Shown here piece by piece: positions 25,802 to 33,831 of a DNA stretch of 64,000 bases (its first letter is position 1; every line of letters starts with the position of its first letter). The stretch is from Myxococcales bacterium (lineage in GTDB: Bacteria > Myxococcota > B64-G9): contig JAAZNF010000009.1 of the NCBI GenBank assembly GCA_012798435.1, forward strand, positions 1 through 64,000, in the 5' to 3' direction. The position numbers and the translations under genes are program-made. The notes beneath the pieces are model-generated. The model was not told the DNA's origin. It saw only the letters and a list, made by a program, of their open reading frames with translations, and made no database searches.

Positions 25802-27706
25802 TCAGGCCGGCCGCTCGGCGCTCTGTGGCAACGACAGCATCCTTCGCGCCACACGAACGATCCCAGAAGCGTCGAGGCCGAGCGAGGCGAGCAGGCCGTG
25901 CCGGTCGCCTTGCGGCACGAAGTGGTCGGGGATGCCCAGACACTGAACGGGGATGAGGACACCCTCCTGATGCAGGCGGGCGAGCACCTGAGCGCCGAAC
26001 CCGCCCGAGAGAGCGCCTTCCTCGATGGTGATCAGCCGGCCCGCTTCTTTGGCGAGCGAGAACAGAAGTTCTCTATCGAGGGGCTTTGCGAACCGCGCAT
26101 CGGCGACCTTGACCGCGATCCCCTGCTCGGAGAGCAGCCGCGCGGCCGCGACGGCCGATGAGAGCATCGAACCAAGCGAGAGGATGGCGAGCTGCGGCCT
26201 TGCCGTCGGCGCAAGCACCACGCGGCCGCGACCGACCTGCAACGGCGGCGATTCTTTCTGGACGGGCGCCGCCGCTCGATCGCGCGGGTAGCGGATGGCC
26301 GACGGCCCGGGAAGCGTGAGCGCGGTCTTCAACATGCGCTCGAGCTCCGCGGCGTCGGACGGCGCCATGACGGTGAGGTTGGGCATGGCCGAAAGGTACG
26401 ACAGGTCGAAGGCCCCGTGGTGGGTGGGCCCATCCTCTCCGACCACGCCCGCGCGGTCTATCGCAAAGACCACCGGGAGGTTCTGCAGGCACACGTCGTG
26501 CAGGATCATGTCGTAGGCGCGTTGCAGGAACGAGGAGTATACCGCGACCACGGGCCGCAACCCCTGGCTGGCCAGGCCCGCGGCGAACGTCACCGCGTGG
26601 CCTTCGGCGATGCCCACGTCGTAGAAGCGATGCGGAAACCGCTCGGCGAAGGGCCGCAGACCCGTGCCGTCCGGCATGGCCGCGGTGATGGCGAGGACCC
26701 GCTCGTTGGCGTCGGCCTCGCGCACCAGCGCCTGCGAGAACACCTCGGTGAACGACGCCGTCTCGGGATGATCCTCCTCGGCGTGGTGATGATCGAGACA
26801 GGCGGGCGCCACGCCGTGGAAGGCCGTCGGATCTCGCTCGGCGCAGGCCAGGCCCTTGCCCTTGGTGGTGTGCACGTGCACCAGCACCGGCCCGTCGAGC
26901 GCGCGGGCGTTTTGCAGGATGGGGATGAGCTGGCCGAAGTCGTGGCCATCGACGGGTCCCAGGTACTGGAAGTTGAGCCCCTCGAAGAGCACCCCGCGGG
27001 TGAACAGGACCTTGGCGCTCTCCACCAGCCGGCGCAGGGCATAGACCGTCGGTTCGCCCCAGTGCGGGAAGCCGGCCAGCCACTCCTTGAGACGCCGCCG
27101 CGCCACGTTGAAGGTGCGCCCGGAGAGCCGGTAGCTGAGCCAGGTGCTCATGGCGCCCACGCGCGGCGCGATGAACATGCCGTTGTCGTTGAGCACCACC
27201 ACCAGGTCTCGCTCCAGCGAGCCGGCGTGATTGAGCGCCTCGAAGGCCAACCCGCCGGTCATGCCTCCGTCGCCGATCACCGCCACCACCTTGCCGCCCT
27301 CGCCGCGCAGCCTTCGCGCCTCCGCGATTCCCAGGGCCGCGCTGATGCTGGTGGAGGCATGTCCCGCGCCGAAGGGATCGTGAACGCTCTCGCTGCGCAG
27401 GGTGAACCCGGAGAGCCCGCCACCTCGGCGCAGGGTGTGAAAACGCGCCGCCCGGCCGGTGAGCAGCTTGTGGGCGTAGCTCTGGTTGCCCACGTCCCAC
27501 ACGATGGGGTCGCGCGGCGACTCGAACACCCGGTGCAGCGCCACGGTGAGCTCGACCACGCCCAGCGACGAGGCCAGGTGTCCGCCGTTGCGGTTCACCA
27601 CCTGGATGATGCGCGCCCGGAGCTCCTGACACAGGCGCGGTAGCTCTTTCTCGTCGAGCCGGCGCAGGTCTTCCGGTGATTGGATGCTGTCGAGCAGGCT
27701 CTTCAC
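25802..27706 (-). CDS. dxs: 1-deoxy-D-xylulose-5-phosphate synthase, 634 aa
   Basis: Condenses pyruvate and glyceraldehyde 3-phosphate, the first step of the MEP isoprenoid pathway; needs thiamine diphosphate and Mg. Landmarks: HLASSLGVVELTVALH with the conserved His, WDVGNQSYAHKLLTGR, GHASTSISAALG, and the ThDP motif GDGGMTGGLAFEALNHAG...NDNGM. The central pyrimidine-binding part (DGTGLRPFAERFPHRFYDVGIAEGHA-type region) and GPTHHGAFDLSYL are intact. Length matches the family. The start is GTG with GGAGA five bases upstream. It is followed directly by tlyA. Confidence 0.95.
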   Translation of the reverse strand: MKSLLDSIQSPEDLRRLDEKELPRLCQELRARIIQVVNRNGGHLASSLGVVELTVALHRVFESPRDPIVWDVGNQSYAHKLLTGRAARFHTLRRGGGLSGFTLRSESVHDPFGAGHASTSISAALGIAEARRLRGEGGKVVAVIGDGGMTGGLAFEALNHAGSLERDLVVVLNDNGMFIAPRVGAMSTWLSYRLSGRTFNVARRRLKEWLAGFPHWGEPTVYALRRLVESAKVLFTRGVLFEGLNFQYLGPVDGHDFGQLIPILQNARALDGPVLVHVHTTKGKGLACAERDPTAFHGVAPACLDHHHAEEDHPETASFTEVFSQALVREADANERVLAITAAMPDGTGLRPFAERFPHRFYDVGIAEGHAVTFAAGLASQGLRPVVAVYSSFLQRAYDMILHDVCLQNLPVVFAIDRAGVVGEDGPTHHGAFDLSYLSAMPNLTVMAPSDAAELERMLKTALTLPGPSAIRYPRDRAAAPVQKESPPLQVGRGRVVLAPTARPQLAILSLGSMLSSAVAAARLLSEQGIAVKVADARFAKPLDRELLFSLAKEAGRLITIEEGALSGGFGAQVLARLHQEGVLIPVQCLGIPDHFVPQGDRHGLLASLGLDASGIVRVARRMLSLPQSAERPA

Positions 27707-27790
27707 GGCTGTCTCCGGGGCGCACTCTAGGTCAGAGCGCGGGAAGGATCAAGTTCGTGTCGGGTGGGGCGCCGGGCCAGGGGCAGCGGG

Positions 27791-29323
27791 CTATTCCGCC
27801 AGCATGACGATCATGGTGTACGAGAACGGCAGCGAGGCCGCCGACTGGACCTCGAGGTAGTAATCCGCCGGCTGCTTGCTCTCGACCATCACCATCACCG
27901 AACCCTCGTTCTCCATGATGGCGTCGGGGATTTCCGAGAGTCTCGAGTCGAGGCAGCGTACGGTGAGCTTTCCCTGTTGCGGCGGGTAGGCCACGGCCGC
28001 GAAGAAGCCCTTGCCCACGTCGTCGTGGATGCGGTACCAGTCCGGATCAGACGGGCACAGGGTCGCGATGTACGGCGCGGTCGGGCTGGGGTGCTCGATG
28101 AGCGTGGCCGCGCGGGACTGGTCGTTCTCCTCGAACTGGTCGTCGCTGCACTGGGGCGGATCGACGCACCCCTGCCCGGGGTCACACACCTGCGGCGCGG
28201 CGCAGCCGGTGTCGTTCGGAGCGTGGCGGCACTCGTCGCTCTCGGCGTGGCAGGTGTCGTCGGTGCAACCGATGCCGTCGCTGCAGGCCGGCGGCGCGCC
28301 GTTCTGGCAGGCGTTCTGCTGGCACTTCTCGGCTCCGTTGCAGAAGCGCTCGTCGTCGCAGTCCGAATCCTGGTGGCAGCAACCCGGGACGGCGGGGAAG
28401 ACGCACAGGCCGTTCTTGCACTCCTCGGCGGTGCATGGATCCTGGTCGGCGCACTCGGTGACACCAGAGCAGTGGATGGCTCGGATGCAGCCCTGGGACG
28501 GGTCGCAGATGTGTTCGGCGGCGCAGCGCGAGTCGTCGGGGCGGTGATCGCAATGGTCCGTATTCTCGTTGCAGCTATCGAAGGTGCAGTCCTGGTTGTC
28601 CGCGCAAGATACGGCGGTGCCGGGGCGGCAGCGGTTGTTCTGGCACCTCTCGGCGCCGTTGCAGAAGAGGCCGTCGTCGCAGTTCTTGTCGCTTACGCAG
28701 GGCAGGTTGCAGTACGGCAGCGAGGTGCACAGGTGCTCGCAGCAGCGGTTGCCTGTCCCGCAGTCCGTATCGACGTCGCAGGTGCCCGGGCAGCGGGGGA
28801 GGGAGAGGCACTGGTGGTCGCAGCACACCTGGCCGGCGGCGCAGTCCGCCGGGGTATTGCAGATGCCCCCCACCCGGCAGTCGAGGAACACCTCGGGATC
28901 GATGCCCGGCTGGTCGGAGGGAAACTCGGTGTCCGGGTGCGTCTCCTGCTTGCCGTCGGGGCAGGTCACCACGGTCTGGCCGCCGCTGCGGCGCACCCGG
29001 TAGGTCTGGCCAGCGGACTGGATGACGATGTCCTGTCCGTCGTGGGAGAGGGAGAAGCAGGTTTCGCCGCCGGCGCCCTTGGCCTCGAAGACGGCGAGGC
29101 CCACGGGCCCGGCCACCGAGGCGCCGCTCGGCCAGGTCACGGTGACCTGGCCCTGGTTGTCGGCCACCAGCAGGCACTCGCCGCTGGCCCCCAGGCAATC
29201 GTACGGGCCGCGCAGGCAGCTCGGCCCGGGCGTGTCGTTCGAGGCGCCGCTGCAACGAACCAACGAAAAAACCAGCAGGCAGCATCCCGTGAGCTTGAGC
29301 GAGAGTTTCGGCAGGATCCGCAT
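27791..29323 (-). CDS. Exported Cys-rich repeat protein with PPC-like C-terminal domain, 510 aa
   Basis: A surface protein typical of Myxococcota. An export signal ends around Cys24 (FSLVRC), which could be lipid-modified although the lipobox is atypical. Residues about 145-400 hold tandem Cys-rich units: CVSDKNCDDGLFCNGAERCQ and a later near-copy around CHQDSDCDDERFCNGAEKCQ, each followed by CTxDxC and a DPxQGC closing piece. The last 110 residues (FEENDQSRAATLI, CPSDPDWYRIHDDVG, ADYYLEV) resemble the bacterial pre-peptidase C-terminal beta-sandwich. AAGGAG precedes the ATG at 29323. It lies between znuB and dxs on the same strand. Function unknown. Confidence 0.82.
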   Translation of the reverse strand: MRILPKLSLKLTGCCLLVFSLVRCSGASNDTPGPSCLRGPYDCLGASGECLLVADNQGQVTVTWPSGASVAGPVGLAVFEAKGAGGETCFSLSHDGQDIVIQSAGQTYRVRRSGGQTVVTCPDGKQETHPDTEFPSDQPGIDPEVFLDCRVGGICNTPADCAAGQVCCDHQCLSLPRCPGTCDVDTDCGTGNRCCEHLCTSLPYCNLPCVSDKNCDDGLFCNGAERCQNNRCRPGTAVSCADNQDCTFDSCNENTDHCDHRPDDSRCAAEHICDPSQGCIRAIHCSGVTECADQDPCTAEECKNGLCVFPAVPGCCHQDSDCDDERFCNGAEKCQQNACQNGAPPACSDGIGCTDDTCHAESDECRHAPNDTGCAAPQVCDPGQGCVDPPQCSDDQFEENDQSRAATLIEHPSPTAPYIATLCPSDPDWYRIHDDVGKGFFAAVAYPPQQGKLTVRCLDSRLSEIPDAIMENEGSVMVMVESKQPADYYLEVQSAASLPFSYTMIVMLAE

Positions 29324-29367
29324 GGCCTCACTCCTTCCCCGGGCTCTTGGGCAGCCCTCTCGGCTTC

Positions 29368-29386
29368 GGCGCTCCATGCTAGCGCC
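29368..29386. repeat. Short inverted repeat after znuB
   Basis: GGCGCT (29368-29373) and AGCGCC (29381-29386) can form a six-base-pair hairpin between the znuB stop and the next minus-strand start. There is no T-tract; it may be a weak terminator. Confidence 0.3.
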
Positions 29387-29408
29387 AGGAGTCAGGCAAT
29401 TCAACGCC

Positions 29409-30263
29409 CTAGGGCTCGTTGGCGCGGCGGCCCAACAGCGCCAGCGCGAGCGAGAGCAGGGCGCACAGCAGCACCATGCTGGCGCCCGTGGGGAGCTCCA
29501 GCACGAAGGAGAGGTAGTACCCGCCCGCGGCCGCCACCACCCCGACCAGGGCCGAGAGGAAGAAAGCGGCCCGCATGGTCCGCGCCAGCCGCAGCGCTCC
29601 CAGCGCCGGCAGGATGGCGAAGCCGAAGGCCGGCAACGCGCCGATGGCCCGGGTGGCGACCGAGATCATGAGGGCCATGGAGCCGACGAGCAGCGCCTCG
29701 TGCGAGAAGCGCCGCAGCCCGGCCGCGCCGGCCGCGTCGGGGTCGAACGAGACGAACAGGAAGCGCCGGTACAACAGCGCGTGAACGATGGCGACCAGCA
29801 GACCGGCGGCGAGCAGGTACGCCACCTGCTGCGTCTCCACCAGCACCGCGCTGCCGAACAGCACTCCGCTCACGTCGTGCAGATCCTGGCGGATGAACCC
29901 GCCCAGCAACAGCACCGCCGCTGCGGACACCAGGTAGGCCACCGCCACGCCGTTCGTGGACTCGCGCCGCGCGCGGGCGAAGACCGCGGCCGCGCCCAGG
30001 GAAAACAGCAGCGAGAACCAGGCAGGGTCGCAGAAGAACTCCGCCGCGGGGTGCTCTCCCAGCGTCGCATCCAACACGTCGTGCAACAAGAAGGCGGCGA
30101 TCACCCCGGCGGAGGAGACCTGTGTGAGCGCCAGCGGTACGTACACCATGCGCTTCAACACCACCCACACGCCGAGGAATCCTAACGCTGCTCCGGAAAT
30201 GACCGCGGCGGCCACCGCGTCGCGCCACAGGGTGAAGTTTTCGAAGAACCCGGCGTCGTTCAT
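29409..30263 (-). CDS. znuB: Metal ABC transporter permease, ZnuB/MntB family, 284 aa
   Basis: The inner-membrane channel of a zinc- or manganese-type importer. About eight hydrophobic segments are visible across the protein (for example AVAAAVISGAALGFLGVWVVL, VAYLVSAAAVLLLGGF, LLAAGLLVAIVHALLY, FFLSALVGVVAAAGGYYL). The family features VLKRMVYVPLALTQVSSAG and the ALPAFGFAILPALGALRLAR coupling region are present. Its ATG overlaps the stop of the ATPase gene by four bases. Metal specificity cannot be read from the permease; zinc is inferred from the cluster. Confidence 0.88.
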   Translation of the reverse strand: MNDAGFFENFTLWRDAVAAAVISGAALGFLGVWVVLKRMVYVPLALTQVSSAGVIAAFLLHDVLDATLGEHPAAEFFCDPAWFSLLFSLGAAAVFARARRESTNGVAVAYLVSAAAVLLLGGFIRQDLHDVSGVLFGSAVLVETQQVAYLLAAGLLVAIVHALLYRRFLFVSFDPDAAGAAGLRRFSHEALLVGSMALMISVATRAIGALPAFGFAILPALGALRLARTMRAAFFLSALVGVVAAAGGYYLSFVLELPTGASMVLLCALLSLALALLGRRANEP

Positions 30264-31018
30264 GGCTCCTCCGAGAAGACGTCGATGTGGACGCGCCCGT
30301 TGCACTCGTGAGCGTGGACACGCCGGCCGTAGAGCCGCGTCAGCTTCTCCGCTTGCATGAGCTCGTCGCGCGGGCCGGTTTCGAACAAGCCGGTGCGGTG
30401 GTTGATGAGGCACAGGCGGTTCGCCACCGAGGCCACGTCGTCCAGGTGGTGGCTGATGAGCAGGATTCCCATGCGGCGCTCGCGGTCGAGGCCTCGCAGG
30501 AAGGTGAGTACGTCGGCGCCGCCCGAAAGGTCCATTCCCTCACTGGGCTCGTCGAGCACCAGCACGTCGGGGTCCGCGGCCAGCACGCGCGCGATGAGCA
30601 CGCGTTGCTGCTGGCCGCCCGACAGGTTGCGAAACATTCGCCCCGCCAGATCGGAGAGGCCGAGCCGAGAAAACTCCTCCTCCACCCGTCGCCGATCCGC
30701 CGCCCGCGGCCGGCCGAACCGGCCCCAGTCGGCCGTCCGACCCATGAGCGCCACCTCGAAGGCGGACAGCGGGTAGTCCGGGTTGAGACGGTGGCGCTGC
30801 GGCGCGTAGGCGCAGCGGATGCCACCCTGCTTCAGGCGCTGGCCCCGCAGCGGGGGCAGCAGCCCGAGCAGGGTCTTGGCCAAGGTGGTCTTGCCCGAGC
30901 CGTTGGGCCCGACCACGCCCCACAAGTCACCGCGTGCAAGCGAGAACGACAGCGGGCCCAGGAGCTTCTTCCGGTAACCGAGTTCGGCATTCTCCAGGGT
31001 GATGAGAGTCTGTTCCAC
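30260..31018 (-). CDS. znuC: Metal ABC transporter ATP-binding protein, ZnuC family, about 252 aa
   Basis: Energises metal import. Walker A GPNGSGKTT, Q-loop YAPQRHR, signature LSGGQQQRV, Walker B VLVLDEPSEGMD and the switch His in LLISHHLDD are all intact. I chose the GTG at 31018 because GGAGGTGAC stands just upstream at normal distance; a GTG one codon earlier and an ATG at 31054 are alternatives. The C-terminus (VHAHECNGRVHIDVF) contains several His residues. The stop overlaps the permease start, which implies coupled translation. Confidence 0.9.
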   Translation of the reverse strand: MEQTLITLENAELGYRKKLLGPLSFSLARGDLWGVVGPNGSGKTTLAKTLLGLLPPLRGQRLKQGGIRCAYAPQRHRLNPDYPLSAFEVALMGRTADWGRFGRPRAADRRRVEEEFSRLGLSDLAGRMFRNLSGGQQQRVLIARVLAADPDVLVLDEPSEGMDLSGGADVLTFLRGLDRERRMGILLISHHLDDVASVANRLCLINHRTGLFETGPRDELMQAEKLTRLYGRRVHAHECNGRVHIDVFSEEP

Positions 31019-31081
31019 CACGTCACCTCCATGTGTGAATCGTGGATTTCGCAACTCCTCGCCACACTCTCCCGCCGACGC

Positions 31082-31987
31082 TCACTCTGACGGCGCGGTC
31101 AGGAGTTTCACGATGCGCTCGAACTTGTCTTCCACGGTGCGAACGTCCGGCGCGGCACCGACCATGGAGGGGAGCTTCACCAGCCGCGCCCCGGCCTTAT
31201 CGGCGAAGAGCCGCGACAGCCGGTCCGGGAAGTACACCTCCTGGATGACGAAGCGGACATTGCGATCGCGCACCGTCTGTAGAAGCTTCCCTACGTGTGC
31301 GGGAGACGGCGGGATGCCGGGTTTCGGCTCCAGCGCCCCGGCCGACTCCCAGCCGGCCCAGCCGAGCAGGTAGACCCAGCTCCTGTGGTACTCCACCACT
31401 CGGGTGCCACCTTGAGCGGCGAAGGCGGCCTTCCACTCGGCGAGCTTGCGCTCGTAGCGGGTCGCGAATTCCATCCAGCGTCGCTCGATCTCGGCCCGGC
31501 CCTCGGGATCGAGCTCGAGGAGTTTTTTATAGATGCCCTCGGCCACGGCGCGCATGGCGGCGGGGGATGTGTAGTAGTGCGGGTTGCCGGCGGCGTGCAC
31601 ATCGCCGAGGGCGCGGTCCGCCACCGTGGGCACGTCCTCGGGCTGGATGAACATGGATGCGTCGAGGTAGCCCGCCCCGCCGGGCTGGATGGCGGCGTTT
31701 CGCGATTGCGCAAGCAACGCCGGCAGCCAGCCCACTTCCAGGCCCATCCCGATGCAGATCAAGAGGTCCGCCGTGTTGAGCCTCAGCACATGGGAGGGCT
31801 TGGGATCCACGAAGTGCGGGTCCTCGGTGCCCTGGATGAGCGAGCTGGCCTCGACGCGCTCCCCGCCGATCTCGGTGGCGATGGCGGCGAAGTCGGGCAG
31901 CGTGCCGACCACGCGGACCTTGGCCGCGACGGGCGCGGGCATGACATGAATCAAACCGAACAGGGACAAGAGGAGAGGAAGACGCAT
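31082..31987 (-). CDS. znuA: Periplasmic metal-binding protein of the ZnuA/TroA family, 301 aa
   Basis: Captures Zn(II) or Mn(II) in the periplasm and hands it to ZnuBC. A signal peptide covers about 1-22. Likely ligands are His58 (EDPHFVD), His137 (GNPHYY) and His201 (EYHRSW), with an acidic residue later (QEVYFPDR). The His/Asp-rich flexible loop found in many zinc-specific ZnuA proteins is absent between His58 and His137. AGGAGG overlaps the upstream stop, nine bases from the outer-membrane barrel gene. The cluster suggests zinc, but manganese or iron cannot be ruled out. Confidence 0.88.
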   Translation of the reverse strand: MRLPLLLSLFGLIHVMPAPVAAKVRVVGTLPDFAAIATEIGGERVEASSLIQGTEDPHFVDPKPSHVLRLNTADLLICIGMGLEVGWLPALLAQSRNAAIQPGGAGYLDASMFIQPEDVPTVADRALGDVHAAGNPHYYTSPAAMRAVAEGIYKKLLELDPEGRAEIERRWMEFATRYERKLAEWKAAFAAQGGTRVVEYHRSWVYLLGWAGWESAGALEPKPGIPPSPAHVGKLLQTVRDRNVRFVIQEVYFPDRLSRLFADKAGARLVKLPSMVGAAPDVRTVEDKFERIVKLLTAPSE

Positions 31988-31996
31988 GGCCGCCTC

Positions 31997-33214
31997 CTAG
32001 AACTTGTGCGCGCCGTGCTCGCCGGCGCTGACTTCCGCCTGGAGAAACACCGCAAACCCCGTCTCGCCGCCCCGCTCGCGCCCGATGTCCGCCTGGAGCC
32101 GCAGCTTGGAAAAATGCGTGGGCATGAAGGTCGCCACCAGGCCGCCGCGCCAGGCCCAGCCGCCGCCGGCTGGCGCCGCGTCTCCCATTCGCAGATCGTC
32201 GACGTTCTCGAGACGCAGGCCGACCATCCAGCGCCGGTCGAGCTGGGCGTCGAGCTGGGCATACCCTCCGTGGTCCCACAGCGCGCTGTCGCGATCCGGC
32301 GCGCGGCGCAGCATGGCCTCCAGCGTGAGCGAGAGGGCCAGGTCGCCTTCCCCCGAAGAGATGGGCCGCCACTTCAGGTAGAGGTCGGTGCCGAACAGGG
32401 CGGCCCGGCCGGTCAGCTCGGGCGCCTCGGGGTTCCAGACGCGTCCCAGCGCGCTGCTCACGCCCCACAAGAGCGACCAGTTCGCGGAGAGCTCGAAGAA
32501 GTTCTCCATTCTTCCCACGAACACCAGATCGGCCGGGGACTCCAACCGGCCGGCCTCACTGTTTTCGATCACCCCGAAGGTGCTGGACATGAAGCTGATT
32601 TCTTCAGATGGCATCAGCGCCTGCGCCGCCAGGGTGAGGTACCAGGGCAGGGGCAGGAGCCACGAAAGCTCCGCCCCCGCGCCGCGAAAGTGCGCCTCGC
32701 CCATGAAACGCACGTGAGATAGCGGCGGGTTGACGAACGTCCACTGGTGCAAATGGCGTGGGTTGAAGCGGCCGAAGATGGCGTTCATGATGCCGGCGCG
32801 GGCTTGGAGCGACAAGGGCAAGCTCAGCGTGGTGAGGAACGCCTCTTCGATCACGGCCTCGGTGAGCTGAAAGTAAAGGTCGAAGCGGAAGTACGGATCG
32901 ACGTTGGCCGTGGCGGCGAGCTCTACACCCTGGACGGCAAAACCGTTGTCGCCGATGCCGTGTTCGCTCTGCTCGAGGTGCTCGGCGCTGGAGAACCACC
33001 CCAGGCCTGCGGTCAGGATGATGGAGAGGTCGGGGTTCATCTTGGGCATGGGAGAGCCGCGTGCCGGTGCCGGGGCTGAAAGAGTTGCGGCCGCCTGGTC
33101 TTCGGCGATGGCCTTCTCGAACTCGGCAGCCGCGTCAACCTGGCCCGCAGCGGCGATCGGAAACAGAAGAAGCATCGACAGAGGAAACAAAGTCCAACTT
33201 CGGACGTGTCGCAT
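31997..33214 (-). CDS. Outer-membrane beta-barrel protein in the metal-uptake operon, 405 aa
   Basis: A signal peptide (about 1-24) precedes a low-complexity Ala-rich segment (to about 55) and then a barrel-like region with many amphipathic strands ending in aromatic residues (YFRFDLYFQL, YLTLAAQAL, LYLKWRP, KLRLQADIG). There is no TonB box or plug domain, so it is not a standard TonB receptor; about 16 strands would fit its length. It carries HLHQW and ends in HGAHKF, which could bind metal. GAGGAG precedes the ATG. It likely passes metal across the outer membrane for ZnuABC, an inference from position. Confidence 0.78.
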   Translation of the reverse strand: MRHVRSWTLFPLSMLLLFPIAAAGQVDAAAEFEKAIAEDQAAATLSAPAPARGSPMPKMNPDLSIILTAGLGWFSSAEHLEQSEHGIGDNGFAVQGVELAATANVDPYFRFDLYFQLTEAVIEEAFLTTLSLPLSLQARAGIMNAIFGRFNPRHLHQWTFVNPPLSHVRFMGEAHFRGAGAELSWLLPLPWYLTLAAQALMPSEEISFMSSTFGVIENSEAGRLESPADLVFVGRMENFFELSANWSLLWGVSSALGRVWNPEAPELTGRAALFGTDLYLKWRPISSGEGDLALSLTLEAMLRRAPDRDSALWDHGGYAQLDAQLDRRWMVGLRLENVDDLRMGDAAPAGGGWAWRGGLVATFMPTHFSKLRLQADIGRERGGETGFAVFLQAEVSAGEHGAHKF

Positions 33215-33289
33215 GGCAATTCTCCTCGTGTGGCGTGCCGCGAGAGTTCGTGTGTGCGGCGCGCCAGGTTGTCGGATGACTTGAGCTGC

Positions 33290-33733
33290 TCAGCGAGGAG
33301 AGGGCGGAGAGTGCTTGGGGTAAAGCAGGTACAGGCGTTCCTGGGCCAGGAGGAACGGCGAATCCGAAGTGGGCAGTAATGCTATCTCGGCCAGGGCGCA
33401 ATCGGGCGGAGGCGTCAGACGCGCCCAGGCTGCGCGCGGATTGACGAAGTGCCCGGCCTCGCAGCGGTGCATCCCATCAAGACAGGTGGGGCAGGAGCGC
33501 TCGCAGATCGCGTCGCTTTCTTTGTGCAACGAGACGCGAGAGTGAGCGTGGTGCGCGGCGTGGATCAACTCGCCGTTTCCCGTCAACCGGTGGGTGGTGC
33601 ACACGAAGTGGGCGAGATCGAGCAAGCCGACGGCGCACCACACGAAAAGACCAAGCGAAGCGAGCGCGAACGAACTTCGCCGCCCGAGAGGCGCCGCTGC
33701 GTGTGTGTGTGCCGGTCGGGCCATCGACGTCAT
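33290..33733 (-). CDS. Small His-rich membrane protein heading the metal-uptake operon, about 147 aa
   Basis: One clear membrane segment near the N-terminus (SFALASLGLFVWCAVGLLDLAHFV) is followed by a His- and Cys-rich part: HAAHHAHSRVSLHKESD, then CERSCPTCLDGMHRCEAGH, which has a CxxxCPxC pair plus His residues. The C-terminal third is ordinary. It resembles small DUF2946-like metal-linked membrane proteins, without firm assignment. The start is uncertain: ATG at 33733, ATG at 33724 or TTG at 33760, none with a good ribosome site. It lies 75 bases before the barrel gene on the same strand. A metal-binding or sensing role is inferred. Confidence 0.6.
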   Translation of the reverse strand: MTSMARPAHTHAAAPLGRRSSFALASLGLFVWCAVGLLDLAHFVCTTHRLTGNGELIHAAHHAHSRVSLHKESDAICERSCPTCLDGMHRCEAGHFVNPRAAWARLTPPPDCALAEIALLPTSDSPFLLAQERLYLLYPKHSPPSPR

Positions 33734-33754
33734 CTTGTGGGTGGGGGTGCTCGT

Positions 33755-33774
33755 TGTCAAGGCAGCATTTGACA
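33755..33774. promoter_or_regulatory. Inverted repeat between divergent genes (possible operator)
   Basis: TGTCAA (33755-33760) and TTGACA (33769-33774) are perfect inverted repeats with an eight-base spacer. They could be two face-to-face -35 boxes or a dimeric regulator site controlling the metal operon and the TPR gene. Confidence 0.35.
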
Positions 33775-33798
33775 GGTGTGTCGCGAGGACGCTATGGT
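33769..33798 (+). promoter_or_regulatory. Likely sigma-70 promoter for the TPR protein gene
   Basis: A perfect TTGACA (33769-33774), an 18-base spacer and TATGGT (33793-33798) lie 34 bases before the ATG at 33832. This is the best consensus promoter in the window. Confidence 0.55.
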
Positions 33799-33831
33799 CC
33801 TTCGCTGGAAATCGCTTTCACGGAGAGAAAA

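Noticed and set aside
31997-33214. TonB-dependent receptor annotation for the barrel in the metal operon
   Set aside because: It has no plug domain or TonB box and is much shorter than TonB receptors.
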